Source: Blasia pusilla
Taxonomy: Eukaryota; Marchantiophyta; Marchantiopsida; Blasiales
Assembly (NCBI GenBank): GCA_050084515.1
Contig: CM114271.1
Location: 27,280,001-27,344,000, forward strand
Direction: 5' to 3'
Length of the DNA: 64,000 nt
Shown: positions 44,943 to 57,221 of the stretch, in pieces
Position numbering within the stretch: position 1 is the first letter of the stretch
How the letters are laid out: each line of letters starts with the position of its first letter
Program-made: the position numbers and the translations under genes
Notes under the pieces: generated by a model
The model's database searches: none
Told to the model about the DNA's origin: nothing
The model's input: only the letters and a program-made list of their open reading frames with translations

Positions 44943-45936
44943 TCACATCCATATATATGGGTCATCAAGGTCCAACACCTCACTAGCATCTTGACGAATG
45001 GCCGTAGGTAAATCTGGCTCTCGGCCATAAAGTAGCAAGTGCAGTGAAAAAGACGGTAAGGATGCCTGCCTGTTGAATCTGTATCCCATCGCCAACCACG
45101 GCAATTGGAGGTCCCAATCTCCTAGGTGACCTCTCTGCAAGCCATACTTGCGCAAACCACTCTTCACCTTTTGCACAACTCTCTCCGCTAATCCATCCGC
45201 CTCGGGATGATCTCGCGAAGTCATGCCGTGGTCGATCAGCGCCTGATCACACAAGGCCTGGAACTCACCGCAAAACTCGGTACACTGGTCTGTCAACACC
45301 TCAGCCGGTGCGCCATAATGACTCAGCACTCTGTCAAGGAAGGCATAAGCTACTCCCTCACTCGCTTTGTCAGGAAATGCAACCAACTCAATCCACTTTG
45401 AGAAGTGCTCGACCATCACCAACCCATAACGTTCAAGCCAAAGGTCTTGCAAAATCCAAACTCCATCTATATCCTAAGCCCATGATCGATAATGGATGCA
45501 ACTATGGAGTCAGAGCATTGAACAATGCTCGGACCAAATCACACACCATGCACCTAGCAACAAACTACTGAACGTGAGTCTGCATGCCTCGCCACCACTA
45601 TTGAATCAGGAGCAAGTTGTACGTCCGCTTCACCCCAAAGTGACCCAACTCCTCAGGGGCATGCTCCACTAGTCGTGCTCTCTGCAAAGGATGTGGCACT
45701 ACGCGTATTCTACCATCCTCCCAAACCCTCAAAACATGTGTCCCCTCCCACCGGAACCGTCTGGCCCGCTGTAGGATCCGATCCCGCTCTCTAGCACCCA
45801 CGGTGCTCGCAATGCTGCCAGTACAAAGGTACTCCAAGACTACTCCATCGTCATGAATATCTTGGCCACCTGTCGTCTCCTCACTGGCCTCAGGATCCAA
45901 AGACTCTCCACTAGACCTCGCCATCAAAGTCTCCAC
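44943..45936 (-). pseudogene. E3 integrase zinc domain and core
   Basis: 45598-45936 holds the N-terminal zinc part (HAPEELGHFGVKRTYN). 44943-45452 holds the core with VLTDQCTEFCGEF and DHPEADGLAERVV, then the tail LGDWDLQLPWLAMGYRFNRQ, which in E2 is out of frame. A gap with stops lies at 45452-45598, where the first catalytic Asp region should be. Confidence 0.84.
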
Positions 45937-45939
45937 ACT

Positions 45940-46334
45940 CTAGCTCTCCATATCCAACATGCCTAAATAGGCTAAAGCGTGCCATCTTGGCACTGACTCC
46001 TCATCATTCTCTCCATGCCATCGAGCTCCACTCGCATCTCGCTCACTCGGGCATGGGTTACGACTCAGCCCATGTACATCGTGGTTGAGCATCCTAGGTC
46101 TATGTACCACCTGAAAATTGTACTCCTGCAGCAACAAAGCCCATCTCACAAGCTTCCCTGTAAGCTTGTCGAGCTTCATCAACCAATTTAGTGGTTGATG
46201 ATGAGTGATGATGGTAAAGGGGTTGCCGAATAAGTAACACATGAAATGTGCGACAGCCCATACCGCATCCAAGCACTCACCCTCATACAAGCTATACTTC
46301 ACCTCTGCAACGTTTTTCGAACGACTAGCGTAAG
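45940..46334 (-). pseudogene. E3 RNase H, 3' part
   Basis: ASRSKNVAEVKYSLYEGECL, then FTIITHHQPLNWLM and VVHRPRMLNHDVHGLSRNP match E2 9472-9950. The domain is cut at the codons for YASRS by the solo LTR at 46335; the 5' part resumes at 46813. Confidence 0.84.
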
Positions 46335-46808
46335 TGTCATGCGAATCCACATCGTCATACAACATACATTGCTGATATACCATACTCACATACATACATA
46401 ACATAGACGAGAGCATCCAAAAACACAAGTGTACCACAACTGAAATCTGCGAAAGACCTACTGTCATAAAACACATATACAATCATATACAATCGAGCCA
46501 AACCCACTCCACGATGGGAGAATCAAGGTCGAAGCTTGCGGGAACCACCATAGCCAAGAGCTCTATTCACTACCAAGGCTAACTCCCAACGCAACAGACT
46601 CAACTCAAAGAACTAACTATTCTTTGAGTGCACTCCACACTATATCCTCCAACCTAAGAGCGGGCCCTACTGGAAAAGTCACCCTCAACTGAGTAATCCC
46701 TAACCCTATGTATGAAACCGCATCTCTACCTAGACACTACGGCCCTACATAAGGTATGGCCTCTACTAGCACACTATACTCTATGACATAATCTGTATGG
46801 TCATGACA
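46335..46808 (-). mobile_element. Solo LTR nested in E3 RNase H, with 4-bp target duplication
   Basis: 474 bp bounded by a perfect 7-bp terminal inverted repeat TGTCATG...CATGACA and flanked by TAAG at 46331-46334 and 46809-46812. E2 carries the empty site GCGTAAGCCACC at about 9930. Its first 50 bp resemble unit A of the E2 LTR (TGTCATGCGAATCCACATCG), so it belongs to a related LTR family. Confidence 0.88.
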
Positions 46809-46812
46809 TAAG

Positions 46813-47478
46813 CCACCATGAATTCTCTACCCTAATCATCATGTTGGATGAGCACCGCTCCAAGCCCCAACATGCTCCAATCTGTGTGCAACTGGAAAGG
46901 AAGCCCCATGATCGGTCTCCTCAAGATGGGCACGAACGTCAATCTATCCTTGAGTAGCTGAAATGCTCGCTCCTGCTCATCCTCCTAGTGCCACTCATTA
47001 TCCACCTTGGTCAGCAAGGTCAGTGGCTTCGCAATCGAACTAAATCCCTTGACGTACCTCCGATAGAAGTTCGCCAATCCCATGAACACACAAACGTGGC
47101 TCACATCTGTAGGGCGTGGAATGCGTGAAATAGCCTCTACCTTTGTCCGGTGAACACCAAGGCCACCTGGGTATATCGTATGACCCAAGTACTCAATCTA
47201 GTCATAGAAGAACTTACACTTGTCTGGATGTAGCTTCAGCCCATGTAACTGCAATCATCGAAACACATCCTCTAGATGTCGCTCATGCTCTTCAACCGTG
47301 GCACTAAAGACTACGATGTCATCAATACAACACTGAGCAAAATCCACACCTGCCAAGATCCTATCCATGACCCCTTGAAACTCAGCCGGGGCGTTCGTTA
47401 ACCCAAATGGTAAGAACCGCCACTGGTACAAACAATCCTTCCCGTAAGGATCGATGCCCCAAAATATCGTCTTGTGCC
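46813..47478 (-). pseudogene. E3 reverse transcriptase C-terminal part
   Basis: 46985-47188 reads GHTIYPGGLGVHRTKVEAIS and GLANFYRRYVKGFSS, as in E2. DNA similarity to E2 continues to about 47478 (GATCGATGCCCCAAAAT) and then stops abruptly inside the fingers/palm. Confidence 0.84.
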
Positions 47479-47950
47479 GTCGTCTTACTCAAACAAAAAT
47501 AAGTTTGAGTAAGTCTCGATGTTTTCGGCACATACCAGAGGATGTGCAGGTTTGGAGGGGGTGAATGTCGTATAGTAAAATCAGCCAGTGTGTAAACTCC
47601 TTCCTCGTTAAGTGTTAGATAGAATTTTATTAGTATTAAGTAAATTAGCTTAGGAAAAGGAAATCCTCATGTTTAAACCTCTTTATGGTGCCTCTTTTAT
47701 GCGGGCCCAACTTTAGAAAAGAGGTAATAAATAAAAGATGACTTTATAAAAGTAAAGTAGTGAGGTTGGTGCTTTAATGAAAAGCAAAAGTAGGTTTGGT
47801 TGGTGGCTAGATTAGTTGGGGTAATTTGGAAAATATCAAGTGGGTAAAAGATGATATTTTGGAAGAGATATGAGGAAATCTACTTGTGTCAAAATGTGAT
47901 TGGCTAAGCCTTGAGAGGAAGCAATGTGGCACAAGATAAGATCTTCTCAG
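47479..47950. other. AT-rich stretch replacing protease and methyltransferase in E3, with hairpin
   Basis: Not homologous to E2. It starts with an 11-bp perfect inverted repeat (CTTACTCAAAC...GTTTGAGTAAG, 47484-47513) and is A/T- and purine-rich, without an open frame. It joins the broken reverse transcriptase on one side to gag on the other. Confidence 0.6.
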
Positions 47951-47955
47951 AGAGT

Positions 47956-49816
47956 TCATCTTGCATCAACCGCGTCTGCCGCAGCTAGAAGGCATGCCCT
48001 TACTCGAAGAAAGACTCTCGACACGACACCGACAACATCACCAACTCTCCAGGAACTTTGATCAGGACCCATCAATAGGGTCCTCATCGCCTCAGACAAC
48101 GTGAAAGATTGAGGAAGCCTAGTCTGTTTCCTCGCTTCCCCTCGTTGTGGATCCAACTCTACGGCTGCTCCATGCGTCAGAACTGCGTCTGCCTCCATCT
48201 GGTCAACCCCGCACATCCAACCAGGATCCTCCATATCTCCTACTGCTCCATATGATGTCAATGCCACAGATCCTGCATCAGGTAATCTCAATGCCATATC
48301 GGCAATCTGCTCTTGTAGCTGATGTATCTGAGCAGCCATCCTACCCTCATGCCCGACATCTCCCTTGACGTGTCTAAGTGGTAGGACTCTACCTCCTCCA
48401 CAGGCAGCTCCACCACCGTGTCGGGCAACTCTAGCTCCTCATCCCCCACAGGACCACCTGACGCACAATCTCTAGGCCCACCCGATTGGCTACTCGCTCT
48501 GATGCCCTCTCTGGCCCTCGGTCTAGACGTAACTCAGAATGTAAACAGAAACACATGGCGCGTGTATGACCATACCTCTGACAATAGTCACACTGATAAC
48601 CTCCTGGTGCTGCACCATCTCCTCCTCCATGCTAAGGCACACATCCATGACCTTGATGAGTGCAATCGCATTGATGATGGACTCCACCACATGACCAACA
48701 AGTACTAGTAGGCGGCTGCTGCTAAGCCGCATATGAAGGCGCAGGTCTCTGTGGCATGGCCTCCCGGTATCCTCCCTCAGCTCATCGTGACACTGTTGAC
48801 CTATCTCGGAGTCCACGTTGCTGCATAGGTGGTGCAGAAAATTGCGACTACTCTTGCCCAGAACCCATGGTGGCTATGCTCTCCTCCCCCATGTTGCGCT
48901 CAATGTTCTTGGCGGTCTTAAAAACATCTCTCAACGTAGGGGAGATATTCATAAGAAGCACCCCCTCCCGCACCCGTGTCCGTAGGGTCTCATCCAGCAT
49001 CGCGTACCATGATTGGATAGCCTGAGCCTCTGTCACCCCCTGGGTGACGTTGATCAACCGGCCCAAGCGACTGTAAGCCTCACGCAAACTCTCACCCAGG
49101 CGCCTCTTGAAGTCGTGGATGCTTCGCAACTTCTCCGTCCGTACCCCTTGGTAGCTCGCCCTTAACTCAACAAAGAACTCAACCACAAGGTTGAATCTGG
49201 GACGAACCCGACTAGACGGTGCAACTGCTCCCGTGACCCCTCCTAAAACGTCACTAGTGGAAGAGGAAGTAGCCTCTCTTGACTCCTCCTCCTCATCTAG
49301 GAACGGCTCCATCCATGACACATAATATGGGTCATAGTAGAGCCTCCACGCCTCAATCTCACATGCATATCTCTGAGAGAACTCATGGTAATCGTCCATG
49401 GGCGCCCCCTCTAAATGATGGAACAAACCATTCCATGCTGTAAACGGGTTGAACTCTCTAGAGTTCGTGGCCCGCTGGGAGTCGCACCAACTCCTAAACT
49501 CTGCTATGAAATCATGCAACTCAATCGTACCTACTGCACCTGAAAACATACGCGCTCCTCTACCCCGGTTGTCCATCTCATACGCCCAACTGGTAAGACC
49601 ACTCACAATATGTGGCAATGTGCGCACAAACTCTTCTACACCCTCCCCCTTGTCTGACGATGATACAGAAGGAGGTCGAGGTGGTCCCTCACGTGGAGAC
49701 CCTCGGAACCTCGCGCCACTCCGCGTAAAACCTCTAGAGCTACGCTCGGGTTCACCACCTCGCCTCTCAAAGTCCCAAATGGACATCGTGATGACCCTCG
49801 TGCCCCTCTCACCCAA
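47956..49816 (-). pseudogene. E3 gag (capsid region and CCHC knuckle)
   Basis: The frame 48848-49816 (322 residues) is nearly a whole capsid/nucleocapsid precursor. It has an acidic N-terminal part, WNGLFHHLEGAPMDDY, and the retrotransposon gag signature LRSIHDFKRRLGESLREAYS, then YAMLDETLRTRVREGVLLMN. The DNA at about 48555-48600 encodes CDYCQRYGHTRAMC, an intact CCHC zinc knuckle in another frame. 47956-48339 begins MAAQIHQLQEQIADMALRL, a possible coiled coil just before the break. Role: virus-like particle protein that packages element RNA. Confidence 0.82.
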
Positions 49817-49859
49817 TCACTCTCAACCTCGCGAGTAGTCCCTCAATCACTCATGCCAA

Positions 49860-50460
49860 ACATGTGGCACTCGATCTACACTCTCCCTCCCCGAGACGTG
49901 TAACGTGCGGCAACATGCGGCGTGGTGCGGCAAATCGACCAGACTATCATCTCATCGACAACCTACCCTCAACTCTGGACATCCCACACAATCTATGTCC
50001 CCTAAACTACATACATGAATGATGCTTTCAGCATCCACAAAACCCAATATCCCCAAATAAACTACCCAGATCCCAAAATCCCTCACACGTGCAGGGTAAA
50101 GGACTAGTATGGGTAACCTTAACACATGTCGATGTCGCTCCTCAGCAACTGGAAATCTCGACCCCAACTTGGTCTTGAAGATAACTCCTCCAATCAGCAA
50201 GTCGTACTCCTCTCGTACTGACGCTGCTCAACCTCCTCGATGTGCGGTGCGGTCGAAGCGATGCAAGTGATCGGCGACGCACGGAACGGCTACAAACAGC
50301 ACGGCACTGGGGAATGGGGTGCGGCACTCGGTGACATACCCTCTTCAATCAGCAATTCACATGCTCTGCTCCTTCGTGAAGGAGCAGTTCCGCAATTGAG
50401 ACGGTGCGGTGCAGCCACGAGCAGCACGGCACAACAATCAGCGGCTCGTTGAAGATTAAA
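49860..50460 (-). other. E3 leader and GC-rich flank
   Basis: 50080-50150 (GTGCAGGGTAAAGGACTAG, GGGTAACCTTAACACATGTC) resembles the E4 leader at 25500-25560. 50226-50456 is strongly GC-rich with repeated GTGCGGTGCGG motifs and a CTCCTTCGTGAAGGAG palindrome near 50370. No LTR boundary or primer site could be fixed. Confidence 0.5.
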
Positions 50461-50754
50461 GTCATTTGCACTGCATGTTAAATATGCCAAATCCAAAAAA
50501 TATGTATGTTCACACATTAATTTTAATAAATTACTATTATTAGCCCTACATATATTATTGTTAAAGTAACTCACAACATTAATCAAACTACTTAGGCCGC
50601 ATACTTCTTTAGTAAATTATATAATATTAAAACAACCCCATGCAATACACAGACGAGATGATTGGAAATGAAACAAGTATGCAACCTAACAATGTACGTG
50701 TTGGATTAACCTACATACATAGAGGTAGACCGTAATGTTACTACAAGGTTTTAA

Positions 50755-51340
50755 TAGCATAATTACTTAGTACAAATTATACTTAGCTGGTAATTGAGCC
50801 ATAGCAAACTTGGTGTTGTACTATTGGTTGGCTTTAGGTATGCATGGTATTGCCCATGATGCATAAATGATGAGAGTGTAAAGAAGAGAACTTAGATGAT
50901 CTTATATCAAACCCTACTAGCATAATATCCGTGCTATGCACAGGTGAAGATTTCCTAAAATTTGTTAAATTTGGTCCTATTAATTTAGTTATTCGCTTAA
51001 TCTCAACAACAAAAGAAATTTGAGACGACATGTGTCAACACGGAGAAGGGTTTTCTCTAACACCATCCTCTTTTACTTACATGGACGAGTTTGAACAGAG
51101 CGGACAATAACTATGATGCTACAAAGAGCGAGTAACTTTTTAATAGGTCGAATACTATGTTAATATAAGGTGTAGTAGAAGAATTACTTAGTAGTAAACA
51201 TACATAGCCGAGGACTGAGCCATAGCTAAGTGGCTAGTGTAGTGTCCTTGGTTGGCTATAAGTATGCATGGGATTGCATGAAATGAAAAAAATAATAGGG
51301 AGTGTAAACAAGTGAATTTAAATGCTCTTATATGAAGCTC
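50755..51340. repeat. Diverged direct duplication, about 420 bp apart
   Basis: 50755-50915 and 51175-51340 share ATTACTTAGTA..., TGAGCCATAGC, GGTTGGCT(TT/AT)A(G)GTATGCATGG and GAGTGTAAA blocks in the same order. Confidence 0.6.
50917..50944 (-). mobile_element. Helitron-like 3' terminus
   Basis: On the minus strand CCTGTGC-ATA-GCACGG forms a hairpin followed 8 bp later by CTAG-T, the classical Helitron 3' end. The 5' end (TC) was not identified. Confidence 0.58.
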
Positions 51341-51897
51341 ATGGATATGAATAGGGTGGGTGAAAGTGCCACTCTCAAGTGGAAGGAAGGCTAGGCAAGT
51401 AAGCGCAGGTTGACGCAAGCTACATGCCACAAACGGGAATGGAAACACCACTAATCGAAAAGGTAGGAACGGACTAGATCTGATATTTTTTGTGATGGAA
51501 ATATCTACACAACCTGCAATGTTCATGACCAGCCTCCATAGATACACCTAGAGCATAGAAGCGGTAGAGTAGTCTGGGCAGTGCAATGGCGGTGGAACAA
51601 CATTGATACAAACTCATGGATAATTTTTTATCACAACCGATGAAGTCTAGTTTTTCCAAAATGAAAGCTTGTAGTTATTAATAGAAGAAAGGAAATATTT
51701 CGGGCGAGTTATGGTTTTAAACATAATCCCTTCACATGTATATATGCTTGTGTATAGAACTATAGGTAAGGCTTGTTGGTTGTGAGTTATTCTCCCGGTG
51801 ACCATTTGTATAAGTGGATGGAATCACGCTACAACTAGCAAGGTGGATAAATAAATATAATGTAAAGAACTGACTACAAGTTACTAAAAATATATCA

Positions 51898-52195
51898 TTC
51901 CTAAAATATGTAGTAATAAGCAGCATGCCTTGTTCAAAAGCAGTGTCGAATTGTTATGTACTCAATGAGCAAGTCTTGAACTCACATGTTCTTATAGTCA
52001 TCATGCCCTTTAGAGATAAGAAAGAAGTTTTCCACGTGAGAGAACAAATTTATAATTCCTATAATATGTAGATATAAGCAACACAACATGTTGAAAAGTG
52101 GTGACCAAATGTTGTGTACTTAATGAACAAGTTTTGAACTCGGGTGTTTAGAAAACCACTATGCCTTTTATACTTTAGAAATAAGCTAGGCAACT
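51898..52195. repeat. Two diverged tandem copies of a 160-bp unit
   Basis: 51898-52020 and 52058-52195 share CCTA(A/T)AATATGTAG, ATAAGCA, ACTCAATGAGCAAGTCTTGAACTC-like and ATGCC(C)TTT landmarks in order. Confidence 0.6.
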
Positions 52196-52199
52196 AAGC

Positions 52200-55100
52200 A
52201 ACAAACTACTCCTTTGATAGAAACAAAAAATTCCCTGAGAGTATAGAGCTACCTACTTCAAAGTACATAAATATTGTAACTATGAAAAAAAAATGCTACT
52301 TTAGTTTCAATAGGATAGTGCTTGATACAATATTGATTAAGTAGTTAAAGCTCAAATGATATCTCCATGAGTTGTTGTCGAGCACCTATAATCTTATCTA
52401 TGCAAATGACCCTCGTTCTTGGTACCATACGACATCACTGACCTAAAAATGTTGTCGCGATCCTCACATGCATTCAACTAAGCTTTCATGATCTCAATAT
52501 TCTTGATGGCTACATCAAATAATGTTACAATTACATTATCAACAAAATGCCCATATTCATCAATGTCTCAAATGATAAGTTTCCTAGCTCACACCGGATT
52601 TCCTTTGGCATTTGACGGCAACATGTGGTGTATGCAAAATGGGAGTGGGGTAGCGACTACTCCTTGACTTGCTTGCAACATCCCTTATCTATACGTGAGA
52701 GGAGATCAATACGTTAGAGCCTCTGTAGGCGAAGGTGGTTGGATAGTAGTAGTGGCTATCAAAAGACTAATTAATGATGTAAAGGATATAACTGAAAAAA
52801 TAATCACATAGATAATTGTGAGCAAAAGGGTACAATGGGCTCAGGAAATATGTAAGGTAGTGCATGAATTTAGATAGCAAAGTATGTGTGAAAAATGTTA
52901 AGGAAACAAGATGGCTATAGTAGGGTCGATCTACTTCTTATGGTATGACATTGCTCACCATCAATAGTAGACAAACAAGCTCCAAGTTTTCTACGGTTTG
53001 ATGGCAAATGGGAAAAATAGAGATAGGAAGGGGAGATGGTTGCCCTTGAGTATGGGCAAGAGCAAAAATGAACCCTTGGTATGTTGATCCTTTAGTGCAG
53101 ATAGGCAATGAACGCCATCGGACACGCAGACAAGCGTATGCACAGAACCTAAACCAATCCAACTAGGTTTCTAGATGCTTATCGCCATTTGATATTATGG
53201 CTGATAGTGTTGGTGCCCATAAAAAACATTTGCACCTCAGTACATTCTTGTCATCCCTGGCCAAATTGATTGGGGTGATAGCCTCTTTTGTAACGTAGGC
53301 AACCAACAAACAAAGTGTGAGCATGATCACATGGTTGATAGTGCTATCGATGGAAAAATTAATTACATCCCTACCACTTTTGTGCTAGCTTAAGGTAGTA
53401 GTCCACATTTGTAGGCAACAAACGATAGGCGGTGAAGCATGCCCATTAACAAGTAGGAGCAGTTGTTGTCAGTAAGAACTAGTTGCGTAGACATAGATGT
53501 TGTAGAGAGAGTAAATGCCATAAATATCATACATCACCAAGACTAAAATGAGCTTCACTCCACAAACAAACAAAAAGCGAATCCAACGTTCTCTATGCTA
53601 TGTCATGGCATCCGGTGTATCTCCTAGTATGTAGCCTCATATCGCACCAATGGCCAAGTATTATCTGTAACCATTTCATTGACGCGCACACATACATACT
53701 AGATATTTGTGCTAGCTCAAGGTAGTCTTATCTAGTATCTAGATGTAGCCTCAGATAGCACCAATGGCCAAGTATTATATGTAAGCATTGCATTGACGCA
53801 CACACTACTCTATTGCTGCCAAAATTTGTGTGATGTTTCGCAACATTACTCCTTGTCGCATACTTAGAATGACCACATAGTAGAAAGAAGGTCAAGTCAT
53901 CTTGGACATTGGTATCCGTTGAAGGGATTCTTTCAAATAGATTTTGGAGACAATGTAGTAGTGTAGTATGGCTTACTTGATTTGCGCACCAACTCATGCC
54001 AACTATTAAAGAAGCGATAAAAGAGGCAAGTATACTGAAAGGTAGGATTTTCACACATCTCCCTCAAGGAATTTGTGGCACATTCGGAAGATCGTTGAAT
54101 TTTTTTCCATGAACTCTTGGGTGTCGTATCCCTAAGCTAAGCCTCTGACTTGGCATTGATCTAATGGTTTGCATAGGTACACATAAGCCTACCGACCATA
54201 TGGGCACCCTACCCTCTCTTCTCTTTGTGTCAGGGAGCGACGTGCCACCACAAGATTTACATGCAAGATTTATGCACTAATAGTGGGGGCCATGAAAATT
54301 CACATTTGAGATGATTGGGAATGAAAAGACTCACATATGGAGGATGATAATGTAAAGTTATTGGGCACATGATGAATTTCTAGAGTTTAACATTATAAAA
54401 TGAGAAAGATATTTTTTGTAATAATATATCTAAAACATTTCACAAATTCACATATTTTATTTTGTTGATTGGGGAAAAAAAGAAGTTGTTCCTTTTCCAA
54501 TCCTCGTCTTTCAATTGATAAAAGAAATCACTCATTTGAATTTCCCAAAATAGAGATGAAATGTTTCTCCCAATCAAACTTGAATATCAAATCTAATATT
54601 GATTTTTTTTCATAATTTTGAAGAATAATTCTTGTCTCAAATTTGTCCTATTATACTTTTTTCATGTTTTCCCAAAATCGGAATTAAATCCCCCTCCAAA
54701 CTAAACTTGAAAATTAAATTTGTAACAATGGGAAATTTTAATAAATTAATATTTTAAAAAAAGTAAAAATTAAAAGAAGGAATTAATCTTACTATTATAA
54801 CCTTCCCTTCATCATTTTCTTAATTTTACCCAATAAAGAAAAGGCTTCATGATTTGGCTCCATGGAAAAAATTTATATATCACTCATTAGTTAGTCCTCA
54901 AGACGAGGTAGCAACCTTAATAGTACAATATCATAAGTTCCTAAAATGATAAGTTTAATGGTGATACATCTACTCAATCCTCATAGTCATATGCTTAAGT
55001 GATATCAGTACATATGGACTTCAAATAATCATATTGTATTTAAAAAAAATTCACAAGTAGAAATACTTCTTTAGACTCATATATTAAATTACCGCTTGGA

Positions 55101-56390
55101 AAAATGGCTTACCCAAAGAGATACTGGTTTCTAGATCTCCAAAGTGAGAACCCCATGACCATATATGGGATCCAAGGGTGGCTTGGACTTTCCCTCGGTT
55201 AACTTTTAGTAGCCCTAAATTTTTTCCCATTGGTTGTCACATGAGATTAGGCACGACAAATCATCATAAATTATTTTTCTCATGAGGCAAGATAGTCTCA
55301 AGAAATTATTATACACAAAAATAATGTGGTTCAAAGCCGTGCAGATAACCAACATCCCCGTAGAAACCATAGATATAACTTGTTTTCTTACTATATTCAC
55401 ATTATCATTCCACAAATGATACACATTGAATTTTTCAAAAATTATGGTGTATTTTTTGCAATAATCTACTAGTTGATGCTTGTAGGATGCACGTGTTATA
55501 AATGATTGGTAATTTAAATTATCCATCATTACATTAAAACACGTTACCCATTAACTTAATTGACCCTAAAGATATGTGTTAGAATGACATTAGTTGAGAA
55601 CTCCAAGTGTCAAAAATCAAAAGAGCACTCTCTCAAAATACTATAGATTAATATATAGCCCATGCTATTCACAATTTTTTTGTTTCAAAGTAAGAAGGAA
55701 GGGAATTGAATTTTGTTTCCCAAAACAAAGAGTAATATCTCATGGCATTTTATTCAGGTCTCTTTTTCCTTGATGTAACTTATTAGGAAAACTCATACAA
55801 GTGCATACAAAGCATGTGATTTCTCGAGGTAGAACCATTGTCAAATTACAATGGTTTATAAGAAGTTTTTTTTTTATTTTACACTATTGCAAGACTAGGT
55901 GACAGACTCTACTTTTCAAAGCACGACCATATAGACAAACTTAAAGAGAGAATGTTGCCAATATGCATCCACCATTAAAGGCACCCAATACTTGAAACAT
56001 TTGTTCAGGAATTAAAATTTTCATGGGATCATATGTGAGAGCAATTTTTAGACACCTAAATCTCCAATACATCCACCTCATGGGTATATAAGCTAATTTA
56101 GGATTTGCTATCTATAATATTGTTTGACGACCATCTCCTCATTGGCGACACACCTCCATCTTACACAAGTTGTTAACAATATCTCCTATCTTAACACATT
56201 TTATTATCATTATATGTTACTTTTTCTTACGTACTATATATCCTTCATATACCATATAACAAATTGTTTTATGTTATTATACAATATCAATTCCCACAAA
56301 AATTTTATGGGATCACATGTTAGAGCTACAAATTTTATTTTGAAATTTTCCAGTGTGTTCACTAAAGTTCACTTTGTAACTCACGTGCTT
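52200..56390. other. AT-rich DNA, no gene recognised
   Basis: Apart from the duplication at 53.63-53.81 kb, only short frames without family resemblance are present (longest 133 codons, 56124-56525, of low-complexity Tyr/His/Ile-rich composition). Confidence 0.5.
53627..53810. repeat. Tandem duplication, about 110-bp unit
   Basis: GTAGCCTCA(T/G)AT...CACCAATGGCCAAGTATTAT...CATTGACGC(G)CACAC occurs at about 53631-53690 and again at 53744-53805. Confidence 0.75.
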
Positions 56391-56396
56391 GCAATA

Positions 56397-57161
56397 TATC
56401 ATGTCTTTTATGATAGTTTGATAAGAATCCCCTTTGTTTTGGCTCATATGGAGTTATATAGAGAAATTTATTATTTCGGGGAAATTCTTATTAGGAGGGT
56501 AGATAACTTTCCACTTTGGAAGTGATCTTGACCTTGAATAGTTGGTCAAGAGTTAATGAGATAACCTACGAGCACATGTTATCATGGAGAGAGTATCACA
56601 TATTAGTTAGCTGATGGATAGAATTCTACCTCCTCAACGACATAGAGGATTAGCGGACTATTTGGGTGTGACTTAGTCTTGAGATGTTGGATGAGGTTGG
56701 TGAGAAGTCCATTACGTTGGGAGCGTTATTTTGTACGATTTCCATTTTTTCTATTTATGGCCAAATGGCATACGTTTTGTTGATTTCTTCATAATGAAGG
56801 GTGGGTGTGACTTGATATATCGATGTAGATTCCAGAGTGGAGTTGACCGTGTGAGTCATTTTTACTATGATTGTACATGAGAAAGATGTGTAGTGTCGAT
56901 GTATATGCGTGAGTATATTTTGTTTACAAGTGGATCAACCCGCTTGTTGGGAAGATCAATGTCATGTGATTTAGATATGATCAACCATGTGGATTTTGTA
57001 GTGATGTGTATGCTCATGACAAAATTTTGGGAGAGGGAAGGGGATATACCCAAAGAGAGTGATCTTTAGAGCTCATTCTCTCTTTGTTGAATCCTAAATA
57101 AGCTATGGTTCTCCATGTCCTACGAGTAACCCAAGCCTCTCATTAGGAGAGTGGGTTTGGT

Positions 57162-57221
<60 letters not shown>

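Larger units (their letters stand above)
44119..50250 (-). mobile_element. E3: E2-family Ty3/gypsy element with intact PHD finger; protease and methyltransferase lost
   Basis: On the minus strand: leader (about 50150-49860), gag (49816-48400, CCHC knuckle about 48560), an AT-rich foreign stretch where protease and methyltransferase should be (47950-47479), reverse transcriptase (47478-46985), RNase H interrupted by a solo LTR (46808-46335), integrase (45936-44909), PHD finger (44573-44439), polypurine tract and LTR. Homology to E2 is high from 44119 to 47478. No 5' LTR is recognisable right of 50250. Confidence 0.87.
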
